This document shows positions 43,301 through 55,334 of a DNA stretch of 64,000 nucleotides, one piece after another. How positions within the stretch are numbered: position 1 is the first letter of the stretch; each line of letters starts with the position of its first letter. The stretch comes from Cystobasidium ongulense (taxonomy: Eukaryota; Basidiomycota; Cystobasidiomycetes; Cystobasidiales; Cystobasidiaceae). The notes below the pieces were generated by a model, which saw only the letters and a list, made by a program, of their open reading frames with translations, made no database searches and was not told the origin of the DNA. The translations under genes and the position numbers were made by a program. The DNA lies in NCBI GenBank assembly GCA_022835595.1, contig BQUP01000003.1:1350975-1414974 (forward strand). Reading direction: 5' to 3'.

Positions 43301-45475
43301 TCCCATAGGTTCGAGAACTTCTTTAGCGAATCTTGCATCACCTTGTAATGAGCTTGAGCCTATATTTGAAATAGTACATGTTGTCCCTGTGATAGCTGCG
43401 ATAGCTAGAGGATAGGTAGCGCTACTTGCATCTGATTCAATATCATAAGATTCAGGGTTTGCGTAGACGCCCTTTGGAATACGATAAACATTTCCAGGTT
43501 TTCCAGTTTCTTCATCGTTGAATCTCTCAACTTGTATTCCGAAAGACTGCATCATAGCGATAGTCATATCGATATAGGGTTGTGAAATGACAACTCCACC
43601 TGTAAGTTCTAGTACTACTTCTTGCTGAGCGTATGGAGCTGAGAGTAGGATTGAAGATACGTATTGAGACGATATAGAAGCTGAGAGTTGTATTTTACCA
43701 CCTGCGAAACCAGCAGAAGGGATAGAAAGAGGTAAACATCCTTCTTTTTCAACATAATTCATGTCGCTTCCGTTTGCTCTGAGAGCTGTAACGAGGGGTC
43801 CGATAGGCCGTTCCTTCATTCTAGCGTTTCCTGTGATGATGGTTTTTGACTGACCATCAGATGAAGATGGTTGGGTGAGAGTGCAGACTGTCGTCAAGAA
43901 ACGAGCGGCTGTTCCTGCATTTCCTAAGTAGATCTCTTTTCCGTCTTGAGGAGGGTTCAATCTACCTCCTCCACCGGCAACAACGAGGGTTTCACCATTA
44001 TCTTCCCAAGTGAATTCAGCTCCATTCATAGCTTTCAAGGCATTCATCATGACCTGGGTATCATCAGAATGTAAAAGGTTCCTAATTCTGCATTCTCCTT
44101 GCCCTAACGCAGCTAAGACTAGACCTCTGTTCGAGATTGATTTACTTCCCGGCGTTGACATTGTTACTTCTGCCTTAAGTTGCGATTGTTCTGGTAAGAC
44201 TTGAATTGAAGGGGCGAGTATACGTTCTATAATCTCATCATCTACTGTTGTTGCTCTTTCTTCGTAACATTTACCAATTGAAGATAAAAGGACAATCTTC
44301 TTCTGACTTCCTGAATTCTTCTTATCTACTCTCATAACATCCATCAGAGTATCGAGTTGTATCTTTGCGCTCTTGGATGATCTTTGAATGCGTTTGTCCG
44401 AAACAGTCGTAGGTAGATCGTATGAAGCTATACATTTTGTCAATCTAGCGACTGCAGCATTTGATAGAACGCCTAATGAGCGAGCTACTTCGGCTTCGAG
44501 TACCATTCCGATAGCTACACATTCTCCATGGAGGATATCGGGAGTAAGGACAGCTTCTAGAGCATGTCCGATGGTATGTCCGAAATTGACTAGATTTCGC
44601 AAGCCCGTCTCCTTTTCATCTACAGTTACGATGTGCGACTTGACTGCAATACTGCCTTTGATCACTCGCAGGAGTAATTTCTGAGCTTCTGTACGGGTGG
44701 AGGTAGATTGACCTGTGTTTTCCGAGTCTGAAGCTTGTTGGCCGTGTAGTACAGCTGAGCGAATAGCTTCTACACCTTGTTCGAGTGCGACGAATTCATC
44801 CTCTGACCATATGGCGGCTGTCTTAACTACCTCTGCCATTCCATTCACGAATTCTCTTTCTGGCAGGGTGGATAAGAAAGCTGCGTCTATGAAGATGTAC
44901 GAGGGTTGGTAGAATGCTCCGATTAGGTTTTTTCCCAGAGGTACGTCTACGGCGGTCTGTGATGCAATGTTAGCGTCAAGTACTTGTAGAGTGTACTAAC
45001 GACAACGCACCTTGCCTCCTACAGCACTATCGACCATGGCCAACAAGGTAGTCGGAATCTGGCAGTATCTGACGCCTCTCATAAAAGTGGCGGCGGTGAA
45101 TCCAGTGAGGTCTCCGACGACGCCTCCTCCGAGCGCGAGGATGACGGTATCTCTGGTACATCTCTGCCTGAGCAGAAAGTCTTCAATCTCCTCTTTCGCC
45201 TGTCTTGATTTGCTCTGTTCTCCGGGCGAGACTTGATAAGAGAGGAATCTAGCATTATTTGAAGTCTTGTTGAATGCGTCGGAAAAGGTCGCCTGGAACG
45301 AGTCCAAGTGGAGCTTTGCGAGGGTTGTGTCGGTCACGAGGACGTAGGTGGATGCAGGGAGCGTGTCCAGCACCGTCTGCACAATGTACGGGATCAGATG
45401 GAATCCGAGTCGAATGCTGTCGCTTCCTAGGATGGACAGCTTTTCGACGTCGAGCGAGTTGGGCGAGTCCGCCAT
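40394..45475 (-). CDS. ARO1: Pentafunctional AROM polypeptide (shikimate pathway)
   Basis: One cytosolic protein of about 1,600 residues carrying steps 2-6 of the shikimate pathway, from DAHP to EPSP. Three exons with short introns near 44960-45010 and 41471-41505. Domains in order: dehydroquinate synthase ([29 protein letters not shown]), EPSP synthase ([31 protein letters not shown]), shikimate kinase (Walker [30 protein letters not shown]), type I dehydroquinase (ELRVDLL; catalytic His in IASYHEWTG; Schiff-base Lys in [10 protein letters not shown]) and shikimate dehydrogenase ([28 protein letters not shown]). All key residues are present, so all five activities should work. It diverges from the DNAJC3-like gene. 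Confidence 0.98.
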
Positions 45476-45874
45476 GGTTGCGGGAGATGGCAGTGGTGGT
45501 GTGTCTATCGCGTAGTATGCCTGTCTCTTTCTGTCTCGAATTGCACCACTCGGTCAATCTCCATCCAATGCAGCCTTGTCGAATTTCAGAAAGAGTCGAC
45601 GCGGACAAGTTGGCGGGCGAGGTGAGTGGCGAGGAGCAGGTGGGCGGGGGCATTATTGAGGGAAAGAGAGGTGTATACTGGTAATGAGTATCCCCTGATT
45701 CATAATATCGAGTCAGATTCCTCGCTGCTGTTGTTGCTTCCGAGCTACAGGACACCCTCACTCGACTTTGTCGATCACCCTCTGCACATCCACCATATCC
45801 CATGCTATCCATCTTCCACCACGCCAACTCGAATCCATCAACAACACGCACCCTACGCCTCGAGCAAAGACAAG
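45476..45874. promoter_or_regulatory. Divergent promoter between ARO1 and DNAJC3-like gene
   Basis: 399 bases between two starts. I searched for a Gcn4-type TGACTC core and see none that convinces. Confidence 0.4.
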
Positions 45875-47793
45875 ATGCGCCTGCCCTATCGCATCCTCCC
45901 GGTTCCACTCGTCCTCCTCCTCTCTGTCCAGCTCCTCGCAGTCTCAGCGACTGGCCTCGACGAGGGAGACCTCCAACTGCCCTCATCCCAGCTACTGGCC
46001 CGCGCAGACACCTACCTCGCTACTGGTCGTGGATCTGATGCTCTGGACCTGTATGATGTCGTTGCCAGCAGAGACAAGTCGTCGTATGTGAGTATGCAAC
46101 ACGCGCCGGCCTTTGCCGACGTGGCGGCTACCCTCCTTCCAGACCCACACACATGCTCACACCATCCACACAGCTCAACCTCTACAAACGAGCAACCGCC
46201 CATCTCGCTCTAGGTCATACTAGAAAAGCACTCGACGATTTCGAGGCAGTCCTCGCATTGACAGAGTTCGACCAGGTATGTGTCATCGTATAGGCCCAGG
46301 AGGGGTCGTCGCCCTTGTCCCTCTAAAGCCCTGTCGTCGCTGACTCCATCTATGCTTGATAAATACATAGGCCCGTCTCCAAGTAGCGCGTATCCAAGCT
46401 AGACTAGGAAACTATGTCGCCGCAGAGGCATCCCTCAAGACCTACCTTTCACGAAACAAAGGAGATCCAACAGCGCTAGAACTCCAGAAACAGGTCGCAA
46501 GAGCAGATCTGTCTCAAAAGAAAGCAGAACGTGCAAGGCAAAAGAAGAATTGGGATCAATGTATTGAAGCTGCTACCGAAGCGATACAAATTGCAAATGC
46601 CAATTTGGCCTTGTTGGAGCTGAGAGCAAAGTGCAATGCCAGACTGGATAGGGTTGAAGAGGCTGTTGGTGATCTGAGGTGGGTCATACATTAACTTGTA
46701 TGCATTTACTACATTGGCTTATACGTTAGCCTACTATCGCAGCCGCGCAGTCTCGATATCACCAAATACACCACACCTGCTCACCGAACTCTCCCTCCTT
46801 CAAGCACTCTACCTGAACTCAGGTACCTCCTCACTCACTCCGATCAAGCAATGCTTACACTTTGATCCTGATTCAAAAGCATGCAAGAAGCTGTTCCGCG
46901 CTTTGAAATCTTTGGAGAAAGATCTAAGCAAGACTAGGAATTATATCGAAGCTTCCACCTGGAGATTGGCTTTGAAGATCTTAGATCCTAAAGCATCCCC
47001 TGATGGGTCAGAAAAGAGTTTGATAGACCGGGTGAAAGACATACTACAGGAATACGGCAATGCTCCAGCAGTCACTGAAAGTGGAAGTGATGGCCTGAAG
47101 TTTGATTTGCCGTCATCAAAGGCGTCACAACTCCTCACAACACTCTATGCCTGGACTTGCAAAGCTTATACCAACCTACCATCGACACGCTTAGCGAAAG
47201 CATTCTGCGCCGAACTACTAGCACGCGATCCGGAACATGTGGACGGTATCTTGGGCATGGCAGAATCAAGTCTGAAAGATGAGAATTACGAAGAAGCTGT
47301 TCGATTATTCAATAAGGCCTTTGAAAATAGTGGACAAAGTGATCGTTCAATACTTGAGAAACTACAAAAAGCACAACGATTATTGAAACAAGCTAAATCC
47401 AAAGATTATTACAAAGTTTTAGACGTACCTAGAGATGCAGATGCGAAAACTATAAAAAAAGCATATAGAAGGGCTACTTTAAAATCACATCCCGATAAAG
47501 GAGGTTCAGAAGCTGCTATGGCTTCTGTTAATGAAGCTTATGAAGTGCTCTCGAATCCTGAATTGAAAGCTAGATTTGATAACGGAGATGACCCTAATGA
47601 TCCTACTTCGGGTCAAGGCGGTGGTCCTTCTGGACAGGGAGGTTTTCACCCTTATTATGGATCGCCAAGCGGTGGTGGTGGTGGTGGTGGTGCTGCGGGG
47701 GGACAACAGTTCTTCAATCAGTTCTTTAATGGCCAGGGTGGATTTGGTGGTTCGCAAAATTTCAAGCAAGGGTATAAATTCCACTTTGGTTAG
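45875..47793 (+). CDS. ER-lumenal TPR/J-domain co-chaperone (DNAJC3/P58IPK-like)
   Basis: A secretory-pathway Hsp40 that would hand unfolded clients to BiP. A signal peptide opens the protein (MRLPYRILPVPLVLLLSVQL, cleavage near VSATG). TPR units follow, for example LLARADTYLATGRGSDALDL, YKRATAHLALGHTRKALDDF and NWDQCIEAATEAIQIANANL. The J domain is near the C-terminus: KDYYKVLDVPRDADAKTIKK, then YRRATLKSHPDKGG with the HPD loop. It ends with a Gly-rich tail and FKQGYKFHFG, the normal end of DNAJC3 relatives. At least four short introns in the first half. A GGT repeat (47671-47691) encodes a Gly run. Budding yeast lacks this protein; filamentous fungi and animals keep it. Confidence 0.88.
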
Positions 47794-48392
47794 CTCATTC
47801 AGAAATAGGAGTGTTATTTATCGTGATGTGACGATCGTCCTGCACGTATGTCCTCGTTTGTGTATATTCCAAAGACCTATAGTCGAGCGGCAGCCGCAAT
47901 GTATCGTCTTCAAGACACCTGGCAGGTTAATTACCTTGTACATCCCTATACCTTAGACACTAATGTATTCGACGCCCATGGTTTGACTGAGTTACTAAGG
48001 AGGGAATCGCGCTTTCCCATATGATTGCATGGTGATGGCTCCTATTACAGCAGCTAGTATAATAACATCCGAGTCACTCGGAGTAATGATTGACCGATAG
48101 TAGGCACCATATACCGCGAGTACCTGGACAAGCAAAGCGCGATGGTATGCCGACAGTCCGACAGCAGCACGGTAAATATGACTTGTCCATGCCGTATCAT
48201 ACTGTACACTGTACATATTCAGGAACAACACTAAACAACCAATCTGAGTGCAGGACGAGGGCCCCCTCTTCCTTGGCATCATGAAAATGTGAAATTTCCC
48301 ATGCGGTTTGAATTGGCAGCTCGACCCGACCCGAACGCCGAACTTGGCTCAAACAAATCAAGCTTTTTAATGATGCTTTGCAGATAATTCGG

Positions 48393-48415
48393 GAGGCAGG
48401 CAGGCAGACAGGCAG
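48393..48415 (+). repeat. GGCA tetranucleotide repeat
   Basis: Imperfect GGCA/GACA units in the permease upstream region. Confidence 0.6.
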
Positions 48416-49054
48416 ATACGGCAAGCAACTACGGTAATAATACTGCTACAGTACCTATCGTACACCGGTACATGCACCCCCCTGCAAGCGAATCACCCGT
48501 GTGGATTAGAGAACACGACCGAGCTGGCGAACATACGGCCAGGAATACTGTACTGCCACACATTCGCCCGACTGACCGTCAAGGACCGTAGTACCGGTAC
48601 CGTGGTGTGAGCTTTCCAGTGCAGATTTCTTCGAGCAAAGTGGCGCCCGAAGACAGGAACAGCGTGGCTGGAGAAAACTATTCAAAATTTCGAGGACCTT
48701 TGCAAAATCACTGCCTCTTTCACTTTGATTCTGACGTATTCAGAGTAATTTAAGGCCAATCTACGGCTGACAGGTTTCTGGACACCCTCGATCGCTTTCT
48801 CTTAGGCGGGCTCTGGGTTGTTTTGGGCATATGACCGAATTCTGCTTGGCTGGCAGGTGGGTATTATGCTGCCGTATAGTGCTGGCCAGTTTCCGCCACT
48901 TTTGGGCGAGCTCCCACGGCCAATTCAAGCCGACAGGCCGGGGAATGGCACCCGAAAGCTGGGATATGCGGGCATAAAAAAGGCAAAGACCAGCTAGGAA
49001 AGTGGAAAGAGGGAGAGAAAGAGAGCAAGAACACAGAGGCAGAGCAGCTGCTCA

Positions 49055-49080
49055 TTAATTAATAATAATAATAATAATAT
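49055..49080 (+). repeat. AAT trinucleotide microsatellite
   Basis: About eight AAT units following TTAATT, roughly 215 bases before the permease ATG, probably at or upstream of the transcription start. Confidence 0.75.
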
Positions 49081-49294
49081 ATCCGGGCACCTGGAGAAGC
49101 GTCCCAGAAAGAATAAAGTCGAGAAGTCTTCTTGCGCGCTTGTCCATCCACACCAGGCTCTGTTTGCTACGACCAGTTTCTTTTCATATTCGGGATTTCT
49201 CTTCAAGACACCTAGTCCCGCACCTCACCTCTTTCGTTCCTTGTTGCACTCTCTACCTACTTCCAGAGAGCTTCTCCAGACCGCCTTCCCAAAA

Positions 49295-51584
49295 ATGGCC
49301 GACCTAGCTGCCTCCAAGGAGAATCCACTCGCCGGGGTAGCCAGTCCCTCGAAAGCTCAAGCGAGCAGCTTCGATGGCGAGAAGCAGCATGTCATGTCGA
49401 CCATTGAGCACATGCACAACCACCGACGTCTCACCTCTCGTCAAATCCAGCTTCTGGCTATCGCTGGTACCATCGGTAAGTCTTTCCTTCTTCTCGAAAT
49501 CCGACATATTTTCGATCGCATACTTTTTCGCACCCGTCGCAAATGGGATTACGCTGATTCCAATTGTCGCTTTTTCGGGTACTTTGGTATCATGCAGGAG
49601 CCGCTCTCTTTGTCGGTATCGGATCTTCATTAGCCAATGGAGGACCCCTCAGTCTCCTCCTCGGCTTCATGTTCTGGTGCATCAACATCTGGTGTGTTGC
49701 GCAATGCCAGGCGGAAATGGTCACGTTGCTTCCTATCGACGGATCTTTCATTCGATTCGCCGGTCGATTCGTCGACGAATCTTGGGGAATGGCGGCAGGG
49801 TATAACTGTAAGCTCTCTTTAATCACATCTATCCTGCTTGGGCGCGGCATCACGTGTCGCTTGCTCTCTGCTATCTGATTGTTATGTTTCTGATGCACCC
49901 CACGCTTTTTTTCCCTATCACCTCATCTTTCCACCCGCCCAATCTTATAATCGGCCCGACTACCACCATTTATAGATGCCTTCTTCCAAGCTGCCTTGGC
50001 GTGCTTCGATATCACAATCTTCACCACAGTCGTCGGATACTGGAAGACCCTCAATCCTGCTATCTTGACTACTATCCTCATCGTCCTGTATTTATGCCTG
50101 AACATCTGGAATGTGGTACGTAGTCACAAATTTTCCAGTCCTTTCGATGATCTGTACTAATTTGTTGTCTACCTCACTACAGGCATGGTTCGGAGAGATG
50201 GAGTTCTGGCTCGCTTTGGGCAAAGTCCTCCTAGTCTTCATGCTCATGTTCTATACCTTCATCGTCATGCTGGGAGGAAATCCAGATGGAGATCGATTTG
50301 GCTTTAGGTGAGTTCTACTTTGTTATCGGGTTTACAGCGTCGATAGCTTTGCTGATTCAAGTGTCCCTGTTTTGCAGATACTGGAAGGAACCTGGCGCCA
50401 TGAACGAGTACATCAACCTTGGCGATCTTGGTCGTTTCCAGGGTTTCCTAGCATGCATCATTGGTGCTGCTTTCGTCATTGCTGGACCTGAATACATCTC
50501 AATGTGCGCTGGCGAAGCAAAGAACCCTCGCAAGTCGATGCCCAAGGCTTTCAACTCTATCACTTACCGTCTAGTCGGCTTCTTCATCATTGGAGCTCTC
50601 TCCGTTGGAATCGTCTGCCCATATACTAGCGATCAGCTACTCGGCAATGCTGGAGCATACGCTGCTGCCTCTCCTTACATTATCTCCATGGAAATCTTGA
50701 GGATCAGAATCTTCCCAAGTATCGTCAACGCGCTTATCTTGACGAGTATCCTATCCGCTGCCAATGGTTATGTTTTCAGTAAGTCTTTCGCGTACATCGA
50801 CGCTTCGAGGGTCAGTGACTCACTGACCTGTTACCACAATAGCTACCTCGAGATCGCTCTTGTCACTCGCAATGGCTGGACAAGCACCTCGCTTCCTGGT
50901 TAGACTCAACCGAAACGGTGTCCCATATGTCTGCGTCATCATCGCTTCGGCCGTGACATGCTTGTCGTACTTGTCCGTATCCGCTGGAACTGCCAAGGTT
51001 ATTACCTGGTGGGTCAGCTTGGTCACCGCCTCGCAGTTGTTAAACTGGATCGTAAGTCTTACAGAACGTTAAAATTACTCACACAAGTGCAAACAGCTGA
51101 TACATTCTACTCATCCCTGCAGTTCATGGCCACCACATGGATCCGATTCGATAACGCTATGAAGGCACAAGGCCTCAAGCGAGAGGAATTCCTACCTTAC
51201 CGCTCGTGGGCTCAGCCATACGCCGCGTGGTTCGCCCTCATTGTATCTACCATCATCCTCATTCTTTCTGGCTACACCTTGTTCTACCCTGGACGCTGGA
51301 GCACAGTCGATTTCATCTTCCAATGTGAGTTTGCGCGATGAGTAGAACACTGATCTCGAGTATTGACTGACTTTTGATCCTGCAATACAGACGGCATGGT
51401 CTTTATCTGCATCGCAATTGTCCTCTTCTGGAAGGTCTTCAAGCGCACCAAATTCCTCAAGGGACACGAGGTCGACTTGACAAGCGATCTGCAGGATATC
51501 AATGATTACACCGAGGAATGCAATGAGCGCGAAGCCGCTAAGCCCCAGACCTTCTGGACCAAGCTGGGAGACAAGGTCTTTTGA
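49295..51584 (+). CDS. Amino-acid permease, YAT (fungal APC) family
   Basis: A plasma-membrane proton/amino-acid symporter with about 12 membrane helices. The cytosolic N-terminus starts MADLAASKENPLAG and the family opening is HRRLTSRQIQLLAIAGTIG followed, after an intron, by AALFVGIGSSLANGGP. Further signatures: DGSFIRFAGRFVDESWGMAA, FVIAGPEYISMCAGEAKNPR (the conserved E/AGE..NPRK loop) and LTSILSAANGYVFS. The end is acidic then Lys-rich (LTSDLQDINDYTEECNE). Eight or so exons with 50-100 nt introns. The C-terminal lysines are the usual place for nutrient-triggered ubiquitination. General amino-acid specificity is inferred; no residue settles the substrate. Confidence 0.9.
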
Positions 51585-52058
51585 GCGTCTATCGAAGTTG
51601 GCCTTATCTCGCTCGCCTAGGTGTTCTGTTATAGTTTCGCCAGGGACCTCTCCGATTTGATGGGTTCTCGTAGTCTTTCATACCTTTTTAATTCTTCGCA
51701 GAGTTCAAATAAGGGGCGCAGAGTCTCGCCTTAGAGAAATCATTAAAAGCATTGTACTGTATCTTTTTGCAAATGTCGTCGTGTATCCAGTCTATCGTGT
51801 ACCGTTATAGATGTGAACTTGCTCGTTGGCAATAATCAATGTATGTGTCATATAGACAAGCACTCTTGAGCCCACGAAAGAACATTGACCGCAATAGTAC
51901 CTCATTGCAGATGGTATGGCCTGAAATATCCTTCCTTGATGTGCTCGATGCATCCTATACGCGATGCTGTTTAAAGTCGCCAGAATCCTAGGTCGACCAC
52001 CCTCTTCTGCTCGAACACTTCAACTGCAGAATCAAGCCAGTCCGTCAGCACATACACC
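51585..52058. other. Gene-free stretch between permease and BIG1/VOA1-type gene
   Basis: 474 bases of 3' flank and promoter. Nothing recognisable. Confidence 0.45.
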
Positions 52059-53035
52059 ATGCTGGCACCACTCTCGCTGCTCCTCCTGGCGAGCGCATCG
52101 CTCTCTCGCGCCTCGTTCAGCAACACCTTCAGCCTGCTGGCATGGAGCGATGATGCACAGGCGAACCTCGAGTCCTTCAGGCCATTCGCCTCGAAAGGCT
52201 CGCAGGACTACCAGGTCTCGCTCGCACAAGCACAGGGCGAAGAATGCATACCCGCGCTCATTGTGTCCGCGCCGTCATTCTCCCACGACGACCTCGCGCT
52301 CCTGCCAGCCAGTTCGCGCATCAGACAAGCATGGACAAGCGCACAATCGCAGCTGCATCTGCCATACCTCGGGAAACCATCAGCTGCGAACTTGAAGATG
52401 CTGATTGACCGAAGATTGGGCGCCTGTGATGCTAGCCAGACCATCTTCAAGCAAGTCAAGCCTGTCGCAAAGAGCGGGATGGACGAGAAAGTGAGGTGGA
52501 TGAGAGAGCTGGGTGAGTCGCGTGGACGTCTCGGAGCCTGATTACCCTCATACTCACGTATTATCAATCAGACACTCTCTTCGAGCGCAACCTCGACAAG
52601 CTTCCTGAAAGCCACATTGTGATCCTGTCCTCAGTTCCTGACCTAGGTCTGCACTACCGTCAGAAGCGACAGATTACGGATAAAGAATGGGAGCAGCTCG
52701 TCGAAGAAGCTAATGAAGAAGAGAGCTTAGATGTTGTTGTCGACGATTCTGCACCTCTCGACGGATCCTCGTCTGCTCCATCTCGGCCACTTTCAGTCTT
52801 TGAGCAAGATAGCAACGGCAGCAACAACGCGACTGTCGACCCCAGCCTCGGCCTCCTCTACAGGTACTCGTTCACTACGCCGCCCTTGATCTTCACGGCT
52901 CTGGTTACTCTCCTCCTTCTCATTCCTACCATCCTCTACGCCATCAATGCCATCACCTCGATTGAACTGCTAAAAGGTCTAGAGAACGGCAAGATGATTG
53001 GTGGCCAGCTGGGAGAAGCAAAGAAGGATCAATAG
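52059..53035 (+). CDS. BIG1: BIG1/VOA1-type ER membrane glycoprotein
   Basis: A type I ER membrane protein. In yeasts Big1 supports beta-1,6-glucan synthesis and the related Voa1 helps V-ATPase assembly. Two exons (52059-52512 and about 52571-53035). A signal peptide is clear (MLAPLSLLLLASASLSRA). The lumenal part has VLAWSDDAQANL-like sequence (FSLLAWSDDAQANLESF), IPALIVSAPSFSHDDLALL and PNSNGSNNATVD-type N-glycosylation sites (SNGSNNATVD). The family end is present: LLYRYSFTTPPLIFTALVTL, a single membrane helix, then INAITSIELLKGLENGKM and a charged cytosolic tail. Big1 versus Voa1 cannot be separated by eye. Confidence 0.72.
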
Positions 53036-53431
53036 TGGCATTCGATAGCCTGCTTTGAATTTGCATAAATCCAGCAATTACTGCTTTCGATACTGTAATC
53101 TGGAATACAACGTACGCTAGCATACGATACGTGTTTCAAATCATGTAATTTTAGGAAAGCACCCAGAGAAATGCGAGCGAATGAGACGGATATGCTTCTT
53201 GAACAACTTAGAAGTTTTGCATTGGGTAGCTGTGTTCACCTCGACAAATGCATCGCTTTGCTTTGCGGATCACGCTGGCAAGCCCTTCCGCGGTTCTTCT
53301 GTGGCGGAATGGCTGCATCATGTTGGATTGTAGCCAACTGCTCGACTGCAGCTTGTACAAGATATGATCAGAATACTTTCGTGACCTTCACGCACACTCT
53401 TTCGTGCGGGAAGCGGTTTATTCGGGCCATC
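53036..53431. other. Gene-free stretch upstream of the GH5 gene
   Basis: 396 bases of 3' flank and promoter. A 93-codon plus-strand frame here overlaps the GH5 start and has no recognisable content. Confidence 0.45.
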
Positions 53432-55334
53432 ATGGCAGCTTCATCAGAGTAAGTGAAGAAGACCCTCGAAGAAGATTGAGTCGCATAAGGACCATGGCAG
53501 TGTGATTGACTCTGAAGCAACCCTCGAACAGCTGCGTAACCTTCTCAACTGGACCAGTCACAGTCACAAGCCCGTCCAGTCTTTCTCGCACACCGCCGAC
53601 ATCGTTTGTAACGCGCGAAGGAAAGCGGCTGCGCTTGGACAATGCAGACTTCAAAGCCGTTGGACCGAACGTATACTGGCTCGGTCTTGATGAGAATATC
53701 AACAATGCCATCTCGTACCCAACGTCAGGCAGAGTGCTGGTGAGATCCTCTAAAGCTTGGGAAGATATACATACGTGATCGATGTAACTAATGCATGCAT
53801 TTCTACAGGAAATCATGGCAACTGCAGCTGCAATGGGAGCTTCTACTGTAAGAAGCCATACCTTAGGCAATTCCGTAGGACACCCGCTCGCTATCAGCCC
53901 ATCCCTGGGAAAATTCAACGAAGACGCCCTGAAGGTAGTGGATTTTGCTATTTATGCCGCCTCGACGTATGGTATTCGTCTCATAATACCTTTCGTCGAC
54001 CAATACTCGTATTATCATGGAGGTCAGTAACCCTAATCCTATAAGTGAAATATGTACTAACTTATCGTGCCATTCAAGGGAAATCAACCTTTCTCGGCTT
54101 TCGCAACCTCAGTACTTCAGATGATGGAGCTTTCTATACCAACAGCGACGTAATTTCCGATTTCAAGCAATACATAGGGACTATCATCAATAGAACGAAT
54201 ACGTATACTAATGTGAGGAAGCTCTCATTCGGAATTCTTTCACATCGACTGAGGTGCCTCTTATTCAATGCAGCTTCTTTACGTGAACGATCCCACTATT
54301 CTGTGTTGGGAAACCGGAAATGAACTCAAAGGTGCCCCAGCCTCATGGACGTCAGACATATCAAGCTACATCAAGTCTTTAGCTCCAAATCAGCTAGTGA
54401 TGGATGGATCGTATGGACCTCAAAAGGATGCCCTGGGTATACCTACGGTTGATATGTAGTGGGTTCAATCAAACAGACAAAACCGGATCTCAACTAAGTG
54501 TGGTCCAACTCACAGCTCAAATCACTACTACCCTCTCACAAGGTCGAAGCTAAATTCGGACGTCAAACTGGTTGGTGCCGCGAACAAAGCATACTATGTT
54601 GGAGAATATGACTGGACGGACAAATACAGCAGATACGCCCTATTGGGGTGTCTCATTCCTCTCATCTTTGTTTTCATCGCTTTTTGCCTTCCCGGACGGT
54701 GGTTTCCTTGGACATTTTACCTACCAGGATGGCTATCGTTCATGGGTAATAGGCATAACAAACCAGACCAGCCCACGTCAGCCTATTCTCCTCTCCACGA
54801 GAACCAAAGTCAAACAGCGCTACAAGAAGGAGACGCAAAGCTCAACTCGGAATATCCACCGACTTTAAGTGCGACGCAAGTAATCAAGAAACCAGGCAGA
54901 CGGAAAGTGGTGTTCCGAAAATGGATGTTTGCTCTTTCTTTCCTACTTCTTATCCCTTTCGCGGCTTGGATAGCCCTTGAAGTCGGCCCCATTACATTGA
55001 ATAAATTCCATAAACTGGTGGAAGATAGTGATGTAGCTGGGAGTGCTTACTGGTCATTGTTCGGACGGGACGACAATTGCTGTCGGTGGGTTGAGCATGT
55101 GAGTATTGAATTTTCTCTTCTTTCCTTTCTCGGTCAAACACTTTAATAATGCTGGGTCGCTAGTATGATGGCTTCACTCTGCACTATCGGCAAGATAGTC
55201 ATCTCGACAGGAGTCAGCAGCTAGCTCAGCATGCCTATCGCATGACTGGTGCGACCCCCACGTTCAACGTGAATAGCAAGAGCGATCTTCCTGTGATAGG
55301 GTGTCCTGCCGACAATCTGAACGGCACGTCGTAG
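53432..55334 (+). CDS. GH5 glycoside hydrolase (mannanase-like) with internal membrane insertion
   Basis: A retaining beta-glycosidase of the GH5 endo-mannanase type, probably cell-wall directed. Exons give FVTREGKRLRLDNADFKAVG, NVYWLGLDENINNAISYP, then MATAAAMGASTVRSHTLGNS and IYAASTYGIRLIIPFVDQYS. The acid/base Glu is in LCWETGNELKG (54322-54324) and the nucleophile Glu in YYVGEYDW (54604-54606). Directly after the nucleophile, in the same exon, come a membrane helix (LLGCLIPLIFVFIAFCL), about 75 polar residues, a second helix (WMFALSFLLLIPFAAWIAL), and then the barrel resumes with SAYWSLFGRDD and YDGFTLHYRQD. The normal enzyme has no such insert. The start is uncertain: MAASS at 53432 joins in frame through an intron ending at 53531 or 53570, and no signal peptide is evident. 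Confidence 0.85.

Larger units (their letters stand above)
47794..49294. other. 1.5 kb gene-free stretch upstream of the permease
   Basis: The longest non-coding part of the window. It contains the 3' flank of the DNAJC3-like gene, a GGCA-type short repeat (48393-48415), a palindromic ACCGGTACCGT patch near 48592-48602, a TATA-like GCATAAAAAAGGC near 48973-48984 and an AAT repeat just before the permease 5' UTR. One GATAA core occurs at about 48383. No convincing coding frame; the length suggests a regulated promoter. Confidence 0.5.

Noticed and set aside
48300-48960. Possible transposon remnant in the long intergenic region because of repeats and palindromic patches
   Set aside because: No terminal inverted repeats, target-site duplication or transposase-like frame could be seen.
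53430-53918. 162-codon minus-strand frame opposite the GH5 start
   Set aside because: The plus strand carries conserved GH5 motifs there; the antisense frame has none.
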